Positions 1-9,431 are shown, counted from the first letter of the stretch. The stretch is DNA of 64,000 nt from Acidovorax sp. FHTAMBA (GCF_038958875.1 NZ_CP152407.1:131501-195500); one strand, 5' to 3'. Numbers and translations are program-made. Notes: generated by a model from the sequence alone, not told the origin.

Positions 1-188
1 TCGCCAACCCGCTCACCACGGCCATCACCCTGGATGTGTACTTGGCGGCTGGGGCGTTCTCCGCCTGGGTTGCCGCTGACGGCACCCGGGGCGCCTGGCG
101 CTGGGCCTACATCGCCGCCTGCTGGTGCCTGGGCCTGGCCTTCGCCATGCCGCTGTACCTGGCTCAGCGTCTGCGGACCAATTCCTGA
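1..188 (+). CDS. C-terminal part of a small membrane protein, DUF2834-like
   Basis: The first codon lies outside the window and the reading frame runs from base 3 to a TGA at 186-188. The visible 61 residues hold two hydrophobic stretches separated by a short loop rich in Arg and Trp, and the end (ALPLYLAQRL-like) resembles the C-terminus of DUF2834 membrane proteins. No catalytic residue is visible and the function is unknown. The 3' end overlaps the convergent AraC-type gene by 25 bases. The family name is a resemblance from memory; the membrane character is seen directly. Confidence 0.55.
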   Translation, partial: ANPLTTAITLDVYLAAGAFSAWVAADGTRGAWRWAYIAACWCLGLAFAMPLYLAQRLRTNS

Positions 189-1054
189 TCGCCTTGCAGG
201 TGCGCCAGCGCCTGCTGCGCCTGCACACCGATCTTCATGGGCCATTGCGCACTGACCGGGGTGCGCGTGCCTTGCACCAGCGCCCGCAACGGGTGGCCCG
301 CGAGCCTGCGCACGTCGCGCCCCATGTGCGACTGGTCGTAATAGCCTTCGTCGGCTGCCAGCTCTGCCCCGGCAACCGTACTTCCCGGCGCGGCAAGCGC
401 ATGCCCCAGCGCGCTGTTCATGCGCGCAATCACCTCAAACTGCTTGGGCGCCATGCCCCAGTGCGCCACAAAGCGCCGTTCGAATTGCCGCTGGCCCAGG
501 CCCATGCGATGGCCCATCGCAGCCAGCAAGGCCAGCCCCTGCAGCCGTTGCGATTCACAGGGCGACGGCGGTGCAACCGTTTGCCGGACAAACTGGCACA
601 GCACCTCCAGCCGCGCGCCATCGCCTGCTGTGGCCCTCACTGCGTGCTCCACTTCGGCCCACCGGGGGCCAGCCAGTTCCGCCAGCGGGCGCGCTGTGTT
701 GACCTGCCCACGCGCGTTGGCAAAAAGCGCCGCCGCTGCCGCAGGCTGCAGCACCAGCCCCACTGCTCGCACCGGGCCGCCGTGCTCGTACACGGTGGGC
801 GTGGTGCTGGCGCTGATCCAGGCCGAAGGTGGCACCAGCGCGCCACGGCAGTGCACTTGGCCCGCCAGCCGCACCACCAGCATGCTCGACACCATCGCCG
901 GGAAATGCGACTGCGCCAGCGTTGCCGGGGCATCGACCACCACCGCGCCTACCAGCCAGGGTTGCAGATCAGGGGGTACGGGCACAAAACGCTGCATGGC
1001 CGGATTCTGCACACCCGCGCCAGCCAGTGGCCGAACCAGCCACCCGTGCGACAT
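164..1054 (-). CDS. AraC-family transcriptional regulator
   Basis: The protein has about 296 residues. Its N-terminal half resembles the ligand-sensing part of AraC regulators of the DUF6597 type, and the C-terminal ~100 residues form an AraC double helix-turn-helix (GHRMGLGQRQFERRF, then the second helix pair around YYDQSHMGRDVRRLAGHPL). It is expected to bind DNA and control nearby or distant promoters. The ATG at 1054 gives a normal family length; the frame is open further upstream, but that extension is Arg/Pro-rich and looks non-coding. It is divergent from the phosphatase gene at 1126, so the 70-base gap probably carries both promoters. Effector and target are unknown. Confidence 0.8.
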   Translation of the reverse strand: MSHGWLVRPLAGAGVQNPAMQRFVPVPPDLQPWLVGAVVVDAPATLAQSHFPAMVSSMLVVRLAGQVHCRGALVPPSAWISASTTPTVYEHGGPVRAVGLVLQPAAAAALFANARGQVNTARPLAELAGPRWAEVEHAVRATAGDGARLEVLCQFVRQTVAPPSPCESQRLQGLALLAAMGHRMGLGQRQFERRFVAHWGMAPKQFEVIARMNSALGHALAAPGSTVAGAELAADEGYYDQSHMGRDVRRLAGHPLRALVQGTRTPVSAQWPMKIGVQAQQALAHLQGDQELVRRR

Positions 1055-1125
1055 GTGCCTGCGGTACCGCCCGTCTATCCTTGGCGGTTCAGCACTCGCC
1101 CCACCGCACCTCAATCCCACGCACC

Positions 1126-1881
1126 ATGCAGCAAGCGCAAACCCCCACCCGATCCCTCCCCCTCGCAGGCGCCACCAATTTCCGTGACCTCGGCGGCTAT
1201 GTGGGCCACGGCGGGCGCCCGGTGAAATGGCGCCGCATCTTCCGCTCCGACCACCTGGCGGGCCTGACGCCCGAAGACCAGGCCCTGCTGGCCCACCTGG
1301 GCGTGGCCCGCGCGGTGGACTTTCGGGGCCAGGCCGAAAGCGCCGCCTATGCCTATGCGCTGCCCGGCGTGGCCTACCACCCGCTGCACATCGAGCCCAC
1401 CGTGGTGCAGCGCGCACTGGAGCTGCAACGCACCGGCCGCCAGCTCACCGCGCAAGACGCCGTGGGCCTGATGCAAGACACCTACCGCGGCTTTGTGCAC
1501 GACAACGCGCCGCGTTTTGCCGAGCTGTTCCGCCTGCTGCTGGCCAGCGATGCACCCACCGTGTTCCACTGCACCGCAGGCAAAGACCGCACCGGCTTCG
1601 CCGCCGCCCTCATCCTGCTGACACTGGGCGTGCCGCGTGACGTGGTCATGCACGACTACCTGCTCACCAACGCGCTCTACCAGCGCCCGCCCGGCATGGG
1701 CAGCCACGCGCCTGAAGAAGTGCTGCGCGTGCTGTGGCGCGTGCAAGAGGAGTTTCTGGACGCCGCCCTGCACTTGGTGGACAACGACTTTGGCGGCGTG
1801 CAGCCGTATCTGGTGGATGTGCTGGGTGTGGACGCCGCCGCCCAGAAGGAGCTGGCGGGGCGTTACCTGCAGGCGGCTTGA
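1126..1881 (+). CDS. tyrosine/serine protein phosphatase family protein
   Basis: The 251-residue product starts with the family's NFRDLGGY signature (about residues 17-24) and carries the phosphatase loop HCTAGKDRTG, with the nucleophilic Cys at about residue 149 and the loop Arg seven residues after the His. It should hydrolyse phosphomonoesters, probably on tyrosine-phosphorylated proteins or small phosphate esters, in the cytosol since no signal peptide is visible. The length matches the Tyr_phosphatase3 family. The ATG at 1126 lies directly before the conserved N-terminus; the frame stays open upstream but that part is not family-like. It is divergent from the AraC gene and convergent with the MFS gene. 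The substrate cannot be told from sequence. Confidence 0.88.
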   Translation: MQQAQTPTRSLPLAGATNFRDLGGYVGHGGRPVKWRRIFRSDHLAGLTPEDQALLAHLGVARAVDFRGQAESAAYAYALPGVAYHPLHIEPTVVQRALELQRTGRQLTAQDAVGLMQDTYRGFVHDNAPRFAELFRLLLASDAPTVFHCTAGKDRTGFAAALILLTLGVPRDVVMHDYLLTNALYQRPPGMGSHAPEEVLRVLWRVQEEFLDAALHLVDNDFGGVQPYLVDVLGVDAAAQKELAGRYLQAA

Positions 1882-1917
1882 GCTGCCGATGGCGCCTGCT
1901 GGCCGCGCCTGCCCGGT

Positions 1918-3234
1918 TTACCCCGGGCTTTGCTGCGGCTGCGCCGTCACGGCGCGCTGTTGGCGCACGCGCCAATACAGCCACCCCACAATCGACAGAT
2001 TCAGCAGATTCCACCCCATGCCGTTGATGAACGCCGCCTGGTAGCTGCCCGTTACGTCAAAAATCCAGCCCGACATCCAGCCCCCCAGCGCCATGCCGAT
2101 CAGCGTGGCCATGATCACCGCGCCCACGCGGGCACCGGCCTCCTGCGGGGCAAAGTACTCGCGGACGATGATGGCGTAGGCGGGCACGATGCCGCCCTGG
2201 AACAGCCCGAACATGGCCGAGATCACATACAGCGGCACCAGCCCGTCAAACGGAAGAAATAGCGCCAGCCCCACGCCCTGCAAGGCCGAACCCAGCAGCA
2301 GCGTGCGCACGCCGCCAATGCGATCGCAGATCACGCCCGACACCAGGCGGCTGACAATGCCGCACGCCAGCATCAGCGACAGCATCTCGGCCCCCCGCGC
2401 CGCGCCAAAACCCAGGTCGGTGCAATAGGCCACGATGTGCACCTGCGGCATCGCCATGGCCACGCAGCACGCCACACCCGCCACGCACAGCAGCAACTGC
2501 GCGTGCACCGGGCGCAGGCCAAACGGGCGGCTGCGGTCGAGCCACAACGCTGTGGGCGCCACACCGTCTGCCGCACCATGCGCCGACGCGGCCGGTGCAG
2601 GGGCCGCATCCATCTGCACCACCGGCGCGCGCTGGCGCATGCGCAGCGCCAGCAGCAGCATGCCCACGCCACACACCAGCCCCATCAGCACATAGGTGTG
2701 GCGCCAGCCAATCGACTCGATGCCGTGCTGCACGATGGGCGGCCATAGCGCGCCCGCAATGTAGTTGCCGCTGGCACAGATCGCCACCGCAATGCCGCGC
2801 CGCCGGTTCCACCACAGCGCCGTGTCGGCCAGCAACGGCGCAAACGTGGCCGACGCACCAATCAGCCCCATCAACCCGTGCGCCAGCCCAAACCCCCAGA
2901 TGCTGCCCGACAGCCCCGCCCACACAAACCCGCCACACACGGCCACCGCGCCCACGCACAGCACCGGCATCAACCCGTGCCGGTCGGCCATGCGGCCCGT
3001 CCAGATGCCGCCCAGCCCCAGGCACACCATCATCAGCGTGTAGGGCAGCGACGCATCGGCACGGCCCACGCCAAACTCGGCCTGCACGGCGGGCAGCACC
3101 ACCGACACCACATACATGCTGCTGTTGCCCAGCACCACCAGGCCCAACGTGGTCAGCAGGCGCCACGCGGCCGTGCGCGAATCAATCAGGGATGCGGGGG
3201 CGGCGACAGAGGAGGACGAAGAGGAGTTCGGCAT
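1918..3234 (-). CDS. MFS transporter
   Basis: A 438-residue protein with about twelve hydrophobic segments. The loop between segments 2 and 3 (GRMADRHGLMPVL) is the major facilitator signature, repeated in weaker form as DRIGGVRTLLLGS in the second half. The N-terminus is a serine-rich cytoplasmic leader. It probably moves a small organic anion across the inner membrane; the overall look recalls monocarboxylate/oxalate-formate type carriers, but the substrate is not deducible. The ATG at 3234 was chosen because the open frame upstream runs into a dispersed repeat and loses protein-like composition. Confidence 0.85.
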   Translation of the reverse strand: MPNSSSSSSVAAPASLIDSRTAAWRLLTTLGLVVLGNSSMYVVSVVLPAVQAEFGVGRADASLPYTLMMVCLGLGGIWTGRMADRHGLMPVLCVGAVAVCGGFVWAGLSGSIWGFGLAHGLMGLIGASATFAPLLADTALWWNRRRGIAVAICASGNYIAGALWPPIVQHGIESIGWRHTYVLMGLVCGVGMLLLALRMRQRAPVVQMDAAPAPAASAHGAADGVAPTALWLDRSRPFGLRPVHAQLLLCVAGVACCVAMAMPQVHIVAYCTDLGFGAARGAEMLSLMLACGIVSRLVSGVICDRIGGVRTLLLGSALQGVGLALFLPFDGLVPLYVISAMFGLFQGGIVPAYAIIVREYFAPQEAGARVGAVIMATLIGMALGGWMSGWIFDVTGSYQAAFINGMGWNLLNLSIVGWLYWRVRQQRAVTAQPQQSPG

Positions 3235-3320
3235 GCGGGGCAATTTACCCCACGGCACTGCGAGGACTTGCAGGGCGGCGCCAGTGCTCGCTGAGTGCAA
3301 GTACGCAGTGCGTTGATAGA

Positions 3321-3380
3321 TATTATTTTTATAGCTGTTGGCGCTTGCTGGATAAGCGTCAGAGGCCAATTTGGCTCCAA
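3321..3380 (+). repeat. dispersed ~55-bp palindromic repeat, copy 1
   Basis: Shows the element's layout: an A/T-rich start, TAGCTG, an imperfect palindrome of GCGCTTG and ATAAGCG, then GAGGCCAATTTGGCT. Lies upstream of the MFS gene. See the finding on the repeat family. Confidence 0.75.
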
Positions 3381-3760
3381 ACCTGGCGCTTGACCCCCGC
3401 CTCAAGCTGGCTGCGCACGGCCAGCACGAACGCCGAGTCGCGGGCCTTTATGGAGTAGTACAGCGCCACGCAGGTGCGCGCGGCGGCGGGCCGATCACCC
3501 GTTTGCGCTCGCCGTCTTGCACGGGGCGGCCGATCTGATGGAGCCGACAGCGCCAGGCACGTGAAGCCCTCTGGTAAGGCAAGGGTGACATCGCCCCGGA
3601 GGCGCCGGACCCTGCAGGCGGGTTAAAGTGCCCGGCGGCGCAACAGGCGGCGCGAACCAGTCGCTTCCAAACCCATTCCACACGAGCCTGGCAGCCCTCG
3701 GCCTTTTGGCGCGACGGCACCCCTGGCTTTTCCCCTTTTCACCACTCACCGGACCACCCC
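3381..3760. other. 380-base gap with a possible decayed coding fragment
   Basis: On the minus strand, about 3490 down to 3363, one frame reads CVALYYSIKARDSAFVLAVR and continues for about a dozen residues before a stop that falls in the neighbouring repeat. Just upstream another frame reads HQIGRPVQDGERKR. The composition is protein-like but no start codon or full domain can be assembled, so this may be the 3' end of a frameshifted gene. I cannot name a family. The rest up to DUF1993 holds nothing I recognise beyond its promoter region. Confidence 0.25.
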
Positions 3761-4270
3761 ATGACCAGCCCCATGTACTCCCACTCGGTTCCCGTCCTCA
3801 AGCAGATGCTGACCGCGTTGAAATCCATTCTTGCGCAAGCGAGCGAATACGCAACCACCAAGTCGATCGAGCCCGACGCCTTGCTGCAGGCACGGCTGGC
3901 GCCCGACATGTTTCCGTTGCTCAAGCAGGTGCAGATTGCCGCCGACTTTTCCCGCGGCATCGCGGCGCGGCTGGCGGGGGTGGATGTGCCGGTCTTTGCA
4001 GGCGAAGAAAAAAGCTTTGCCGATCTGGATGCGCTGCTGGCGCAGACCCTGGCCTTTTTGGACAGCGTGAACGCAGCACAGTTTGAAGGCAAAGAAGGTG
4101 TTGAGATCGTCCTGCGCCCTGGCACGCCGAAAGAGAAAAAGCTCAGTGGGCAGGCCTACCTGGCGAACTATGGTCTGCCGCAGTTCTTCTTTCATGTGAC
4201 AACGGCCTACGACATCCTGCGCCACAACGGGCTGCCCATTGGCAAGCGCGACTACATGGGCGCTTATTGA
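3761..4270 (+). CDS. DUF1993 domain-containing protein
   Basis: A soluble 169-residue protein matching the DUF1993 family over its whole length: the N-terminal helix with VLKQMLTALKSIL, the central AADFSRGIAARLAG segment, and the C-terminal YGLPQFFFHVTTAYDILRHNG motif. The family forms a DinB-like helical bundle, and the conserved His near the C-terminus suggests metal or ligand binding; no activity is established. The ATG at 3761 is the first in frame and fits the family. It stands alone between a repeat region and the DUF2130 gene. Confidence 0.85.
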   Translation: MTSPMYSHSVPVLKQMLTALKSILAQASEYATTKSIEPDALLQARLAPDMFPLLKQVQIAADFSRGIAARLAGVDVPVFAGEEKSFADLDALLAQTLAFLDSVNAAQFEGKEGVEIVLRPGTPKEKKLSGQAYLANYGLPQFFFHVTTAYDILRHNGLPIGKRDYMGAY

Positions 4271-4392
4271 TGATCTGAACATGTTCGGCACGGCGCTTCA
4301 CAGAACGTTGTGCTGGGCATTGCGGCCGGGCTTTGTGCAGGTGCTGCCCGCTATGCTCCCCCACCAACGAAACACGCTACACGGTGACCGCC

Positions 4393-5814
4393 ATGCACGA
4401 CATCATCTGCCCCCACTGCAACAAGGCGTTCAAGGTGGACGAAACCGGGTATGCCGACATCCTCAAGCAGGTGCGCGACGCGGATTTCGCAGCGCAGCTG
4501 CACGAGCGGCTGGAGCTGGCCGAGCAGGACAAGCGCAATGCGGTGGCGCTGGCACAGGCCCAGGTGGCCAATGAGCTGCAAAAGGCGGCAGCGGCCAAAG
4601 ATGCCGAGATTCTGGCCCTGAAGGCCCAGCTGGGCGCGGGCGCGGTGGAGCGCGACCTGGCGGTGGCGCAGGCCCTGAGCGCAGTGGAAAAGCAGCGCGA
4701 TGCGCTGGAAAACAAGCTGGTGAGTGAGCTGGAGCGCGCGCGGCAGGCGCAGCAGGCAGCGGACCAGCTGGCACAAGCACGGCTGGCGCAAGAGCTGCAG
4801 GGCGTGGCTGCCAAAAAAGACGCGGAGATTCAGCAGCTCAAATCACAGCTGGACGCTGCCGAAGTGGCGCGCAGATTGGCGGTGACCGAGGCGGTCACCG
4901 TGGTGGCCCGCGAGCGCGATGAGATCAAGAACGACCTGAACCTGGTGGTGGTGAAAAAGCAGCTGGAGGAGGCCGCCATCAAGGAGCAGTACGCCTTGCA
5001 GCTGCGCGACCGCGATGGCGAGATTGCGCGCCTCAGGGACATGAAGGCGCGCCTGTCCACCAAGATGGTGGGCGAGACGCTGGAGCAGCACTGCGAGACG
5101 GAGTTCAACCGCATCCGCGCCACGGCATTCCCCCGCGCGTATTTCGAGAAGGACAACGACGCACGCAGCGGCAGCAAGGGCGACTACATCTTTCGCGACG
5201 CGGACGAGGCGGGCAACGAGATCGTCTCGATCATGTTCGAGATGAAGAACGAGAGCGACGAAACCGCCACCAAGAAGCGCAACGAAGACTTCCTCAAAGA
5301 GCTGGACAAGGACCGCAACGAAAAAGGCTGCGAGTACGCGGTGCTGGTGTCGCTGCTGGAGCCCGAGAGCGAGCTGTACAACACCGGCATCGTGGACATG
5401 TTCTACCGCTACCCCAAGATGTACGTGGTGCGGCCGCAGTTCTTCATCCCCATCATCACGCTGCTGCGCAACGCTGCGATGAAGTCGTTGCAGTACAAGT
5501 CGGAGCTGGCGCTGGTGAAGGCGCAGAACCTGGACATCACCAGGTTCGAGTCGCAGCTGGAGGAGTTCAAGGGCGCGTTCGGGCGCAACTGGCGCCTGGC
5601 GTCCGATGGGTTTGAAGAAGCCATCAAGCGCATTGACGAGGCGATCAAGGACCTGGAGAAGACCAAGGAGGCGCTGCACAAGTCGGCCAACAACCTGCGC
5701 CTGGCCAACGACAAGGCCGAAGACCTCACGATCAAGAAGCTGACCCGCGGCAACCCGACGATGGCGGCCAAGTTTGCGGAGCTCAAGCAGTTGGGGATTG
5801 CGGACGGCCAGTGA
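4393..5814 (+). CDS. DUF2130 domain-containing protein with zinc-binding N-terminus and coiled coil
   Basis: The 473-residue protein begins with a short treble-clef-like motif (IICPHCNKAF, one CxxC pair), followed by about 200 residues of Ala/Glu/Gln-rich coiled coil, and ends in the DUF2130 domain. That domain contains GDYIFRD and the acidic IMFEMKNES strand, an arrangement reminiscent of restriction-endonuclease-like folds, so a nuclease role is possible but unproven. The ATG at 4393 places the CxxC motif at residues 7-10. It is convergent with the SRAP gene. The family is widespread in bacteria and of unknown function. Confidence 0.85.
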   Translation: MHDIICPHCNKAFKVDETGYADILKQVRDADFAAQLHERLELAEQDKRNAVALAQAQVANELQKAAAAKDAEILALKAQLGAGAVERDLAVAQALSAVEKQRDALENKLVSELERARQAQQAADQLAQARLAQELQGVAAKKDAEIQQLKSQLDAAEVARRLAVTEAVTVVARERDEIKNDLNLVVVKKQLEEAAIKEQYALQLRDRDGEIARLRDMKARLSTKMVGETLEQHCETEFNRIRATAFPRAYFEKDNDARSGSKGDYIFRDADEAGNEIVSIMFEMKNESDETATKKRNEDFLKELDKDRNEKGCEYAVLVSLLEPESELYNTGIVDMFYRYPKMYVVRPQFFIPIITLLRNAAMKSLQYKSELALVKAQNLDITRFESQLEEFKGAFGRNWRLASDGFEEAIKRIDEAIKDLEKTKEALHKSANNLRLANDKAEDLTIKKLTRGNPTMAAKFAELKQLGIADGQ

Positions 5815-5852
5815 TGCAGGGCCGGGCACTCATTGCCAGCGCCCGCGGCACC

Positions 5853-6614
5853 CTACCAGGCACGCGGCACCTTGTCGGCCTTTTTTTCCACCGGGTTGGC
5901 CAGCAGCCAGTTGGCGGCGTACTGGCGCATGAATTCCTTGGCTTTTTCGGGCCGCGCTGTCAGCCAGGCGTCGTAGGCGCCTTCGTTCAGGATGGCGGGC
6001 ATGTTCTTTTCGCTGCCCGGCTGGCCGTAGCGGTGCAGCAGGGCGTGGTTGTTGGCGTTTACCGTGAGCAGGCAGTAGCTGATGATGACCTCGCCATCGG
6101 AGTCCTGCCAGCGCGCCCACAGGCCCGCCACGCCCATGGGCTTGCCGTCCACGCGGGCGATGCGCGTGGGCACGGCCTTGCCGCCGTTGCGCAGGTCGTC
6201 TTCGTAGAACGCCATCATGGGCACGATGCAGCGCTGGCCGTTCAGCCACGCATCGCGGAACGCCGTGCCCGTGGATGCGGTGTCGGACTTGGCGTTGACC
6301 AGCTTGGGCGCGCGCAGCTTCGCGTCGGACGCCGACTTGACCCAGTGCGGCACCAGGCCCCACTGCCCAGTCACCAGCACGCGGCTGGGGTTGGCGTCTG
6401 CGGCAGCGGCCTCGGGCACTGTGGCCGAGGGCGGCTGCGCAATGGCGGCCGCCGTGGCCGCATGCACGATGAAGCAGCCCGGCTTGCGCGGCCACAGATG
6501 GCGTTCGACCGCCAGGTCGGCGGGCTCGACCGCGAAGGCCTCGCGGTAATTGTCGGCAGCGGGCAGGGTTTCGTAGTGGGTGGTCATGGGGCGATGGTAG
6601 CGCGTGGCGCACAA
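5853..6614 (-). CDS. SOS response-associated peptidase family (SRAP, HMCES/YedK-like)
   Basis: SRAP proteins shield abasic sites in single-stranded DNA by forming a thiazolidine cross-link through the cysteine at position 2. The family landmarks are present: WGLVPHW, VNAKSDTA (active-site Asn), the FYE acidic segment and the MPAIL strand. The first upstream ATG in this frame would lose the essential Cys; the TTG at 6614 gives Met-Cys-Ala-Thr-Arg-Tyr and restores Cys2, so I chose it. The sequence follows the betaproteobacterial branch, where the His of the classic HDR motif sits a few residues earlier, before GSEKN. Length 253 residues. It is convergent with the DUF2130 gene. Confidence 0.82.
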   Translation of the reverse strand: MCATRYHRPMTTHYETLPAADNYREAFAVEPADLAVERHLWPRKPGCFIVHAATAAAIAQPPSATVPEAAAADANPSRVLVTGQWGLVPHWVKSASDAKLRAPKLVNAKSDTASTGTAFRDAWLNGQRCIVPMMAFYEDDLRNGGKAVPTRIARVDGKPMGVAGLWARWQDSDGEVIISYCLLTVNANNHALLHRYGQPGSEKNMPAILNEGAYDAWLTARPEKAKEFMRQYAANWLLANPVEKKADKVPRAW

Positions 6615-6620
6615 GCAATT

Positions 6621-6670
6621 TGCATCAAACAGGCCTCAAGCGCTTGTCTGACATGCGCGAACAGCTATGA
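6621..6670 (-). repeat. dispersed ~55-bp palindromic repeat, copy 2
   Basis: Inverted orientation: GGCCTCAAGCGCTTGTC followed by ACAGCTAT. Sits in the 171-base gap between the SRAP and acyl-CoA dehydrogenase genes. Confidence 0.65.
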
Positions 6671-6785
6671 ATATCGTAGCTTTTGCAGCCGTGTGAACCC
6701 GCAGCACCGGCCGTTGCGTGATGTACATCAAGCCGGTTGTCGCCTGCGTTGTGACGTGCGTCGGCGGTGTTTTCACAATGGCTGC

Positions 6786-8084
6786 ATGGACTTCGCACCT
6801 TCTCCCCTGGCCCGGCAACTGCGCGATCGCCTAGTGGCGTTCATGGACCGCTACCTTCTGCCCTACAACGCCGCCTGGCATGCCGCAGTGCAGGCCGGCG
6901 ACTACCCGCCCCCGTTTCTGGAAGACCTCAAGGCGCTCGCGCGCGAGGAGGGGCTGTGGAACCTGTTTTTGCCCACGCTGCGCGATGACGAGCCCGGCAC
7001 GCGCCTTGCCAACCTGGACTACGCGCCGCTGGCCGAGACCATGGGCCGCCTGCCCTGGGCGGCCGAGGTGTTCAACTGCCATGCGCCCGACACCGGCAAC
7101 ATCGAGCTGCTGCACCGCTTTGCCACGCCGGCACAGCGCGCCGCGTGGCTCACGCCGCTGCTGGAGGGGCGCATACGCTCGGCCTTTGCGATGAGCGAGC
7201 CCGATGTGGCCTCGTCCGACCCCACCAACCTGCAGACCACGGTGCGGCGCGATGGTGGCGACCTGGTGCTCAACGGCCGCAAGTGGTTCATCACCGGGGC
7301 CGCGCACCCGCAGTGCCGGCTGCTCATCGTGCTGTGCCGCAACGCCGATGCAGATAGCGCCGACAGCCACCGCCGCCACAGCATGGTGCTGGTGCCCGTG
7401 GACACGCCGGGCGTGCAGATCGTGCGCAACATCAGCGTGCTGCACCACCATGCGCCCGAGGGGCATTGCGAGATCCTGTTGCAGGGCGTGCGGGTGCCTG
7501 CGGACCACCTGCTGGGCGACTGGGGCGCGGGCTTTGCCATGGCGCAGGCGCGCCTGGGGCCGGGGCGCGTGCACCACTGCATGCGCACCATCGGACAGTG
7601 CGAGCTGGCCCTCACCCTGGCCACCGGCCGTGCGCTGGAGCGCACGGCGTTTGGCAAGCCGCTGGCCGAGCAGGCCAATGTGCAGGAGTGGATTGCCGAG
7701 TCGCGCATCGAGATCGACCAAGCGCGCCTCTTGGTGCTGCACGCGGCCTGGCTGCTGGACCAGGGCGAATCAGCCGATGGGGCCGATGCCCGGCAGGTGC
7801 GTGCCCAGGTGGCCGCCATCAAGGTGGTGGCCGCGCGCCTGCAGCAGCGTGTGGTAGACCGTGCCATGCAGATATTTGGCGCCATGGGCCTGTCGCCCGA
7901 CACGCCGCTGGCGGCGTTCTGGACATGGGGCCGCGCGCTGCGGCTGATGGACGGGCCGGACGAGGTGCACCTGCGCACCGTGGCGCGGCACGAGCTGGCG
8001 CAGGCGCGTGCGCAGCTGGGCGGCTCGGCGGCTTGGTTCACCACGCCCGAGCAGTTGCGCGCGCCGCCGCACCTGAGCGCGTAG
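6786..8084 (+). CDS. acyl-CoA dehydrogenase family protein (ACAD10/11-like)
   Basis: A 432-residue flavoprotein that should oxidise an acyl-CoA to the enoyl-CoA, passing electrons to ETF. The three-domain acyl-CoA dehydrogenase layout is visible: a helical N-terminus, the FAD-binding beta domain with AFAMSEPDVASSDPTN and KWFITGAA, and the C-terminal helical domain with the AERTAFGKPL-like segment and MQIFGAMGLS. The ending RALRLMDGPDEVH is typical of the ACAD10/11-like branch. The ATG at 6786 follows a repeat-containing gap and starts the family's N-terminal helix. Chain length and substrate are unknown; no other beta-oxidation gene is adjacent. Confidence 0.88.
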   Translation: MDFAPSPLARQLRDRLVAFMDRYLLPYNAAWHAAVQAGDYPPPFLEDLKALAREEGLWNLFLPTLRDDEPGTRLANLDYAPLAETMGRLPWAAEVFNCHAPDTGNIELLHRFATPAQRAAWLTPLLEGRIRSAFAMSEPDVASSDPTNLQTTVRRDGGDLVLNGRKWFITGAAHPQCRLLIVLCRNADADSADSHRRHSMVLVPVDTPGVQIVRNISVLHHHAPEGHCEILLQGVRVPADHLLGDWGAGFAMAQARLGPGRVHHCMRTIGQCELALTLATGRALERTAFGKPLAEQANVQEWIAESRIEIDQARLLVLHAAWLLDQGESADGADARQVRAQVAAIKVVAARLQQRVVDRAMQIFGAMGLSPDTPLAAFWTWGRALRLMDGPDEVHLRTVARHELAQARAQLGGSAAWFTTPEQLRAPPHLSA

Positions 8085-8137
8085 GTCAGGAGGGCCTTGC
8101 GCGCGCCCCCGCGCGGGTGTGGCAAACCGGGCAGACG

Positions 8138-9322
8138 TCAGGACTGTGCGCTGTGCGCGGCTGCAGCGCGCGGTGCCGAGGGCGCCAGCACCACCCGGTT
8201 GCGCCCCAGCGACTTGGCGGTGTACAGCGCCTGGTCAGCACGCTCCAGCGTGTGCTCGATCGTGTCACCGGGCAGGTGCAATGCCAGTCCTGCGGACACC
8301 GTCATGCGCAGCACGCCCGTGGCGTGCGGGATCTCCATGGCCGCCACGGCCTGGCGCACACGCTCGAGCAGCTCGCGCGCATCGGCAAGGCGGGTGTCGG
8401 ACAACAGCAGCACGAACTCTTCGCCCCCCCAGCGCGACAGCACATCGGTGTCGCGCACACTGGAGCGCACCACGCCCGCAAAGGCCTGCAGCGCGCGGTC
8501 GCCCGTGGCGTGGCCGTGGTTATCGTTCACGCGCTTGAAATGGTCGATATCGAGCTGCGCCAGCACCATGGGCCGCCCGCTGCGCTGGCTGCGGCGGCGC
8601 TCCAGGTCCATCAGGTCCTGCATGGCGCGGCGGTTGGCCAGGCCGGTGAGTTCGTCGCGGGTGGCCAGCTCGCGGTTGACGGCCAGCGCCTGGGCCAGTG
8701 CCTCACGCTTCTCATGCAACCGTGCACGGATGCGCTGGATGCGCAGGTTCAGCGTGATGCTGCCGCCCAGCACGATCAGCACCATCAGGGCGTAGGCGGT
8801 ATCCAGATAGCCCGATGGGCTGGCGTTGAAACGCATCGTGGCGGCCACCGCACACATGAAGGCGAGCAGCACATACACGCCGATGCCGATCACCTCCGCC
8901 ACGGTCAGGCCGAACGTACCGAAGAAAAGAATCATGGCCAGCACGGCGGGCACCACCCCGCGCGCATCACCGGCAATCACGTAGGCCACGGCGCCGCTGG
9001 TGATGGTCCAGACCATCTGGGGCACGGTCAGGGACGGGTCGTTGAGCCGGGCGGTTCCGCCCGAACGGATGAACGCGGTCATCACCGCCAGGCCGCCCAC
9101 GGACAAAGCCACCCACCAGTTGACCGCCACCGAACTCACGGAGCTGCTGTACGCCGCCACCATGAGCATGACCCCCGAGCTGCAGACCATCAGCACGAGG
9201 GCCAGCAGCGCCATGCCCACCAGCGTACGCCGCTGTGGATCGGTGGAGAGGATCACATCCGTGATGCGTTGCCAGCTGGAACGTGTGCGCAAGGGGTGCT
9301 CCTGTCGAAGCGGTGACGCCAT
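8138..9322 (-). CDS. membrane-anchored diguanylate cyclase (GGDEF)
   Basis: A 394-residue protein with about six transmembrane segments in residues 35-205, a short linker helix, then a GGDEF domain. Substrate and catalytic motifs are intact: DELTGLANRRA at the domain entry, LDIDHFKRVND (metal-binding Asp) and RWGGEEF as the signature loop, so it should make cyclic di-GMP. I do not see a clear RxxD inhibitory site before the signature. The membrane part is not one I can name and may be a sensor. The gene stands alone between the acyl-CoA dehydrogenase and rsmE. Confidence 0.9.
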   Translation of the reverse strand: MASPLRQEHPLRTRSSWQRITDVILSTDPQRRTLVGMALLALVLMVCSSGVMLMVAAYSSSVSSVAVNWWVALSVGGLAVMTAFIRSGGTARLNDPSLTVPQMVWTITSGAVAYVIAGDARGVVPAVLAMILFFGTFGLTVAEVIGIGVYVLLAFMCAVAATMRFNASPSGYLDTAYALMVLIVLGGSITLNLRIQRIRARLHEKREALAQALAVNRELATRDELTGLANRRAMQDLMDLERRRSQRSGRPMVLAQLDIDHFKRVNDNHGHATGDRALQAFAGVVRSSVRDTDVLSRWGGEEFVLLLSDTRLADARELLERVRQAVAAMEIPHATGVLRMTVSAGLALHLPGDTIEHTLERADQALYTAKSLGRNRVVLAPSAPRAAAAHSAQS

Positions 9323-9431
9323 GGGGGTCGGGGGGCTGGCACTGTGGGGCGGTGCGATAACCGACGGTTTTAGTCCGCCATTCTAGGCGCGGGGGTGGCC
9401 TGCGTACAGCCCCACGCCTGCGGCGCGCTGC

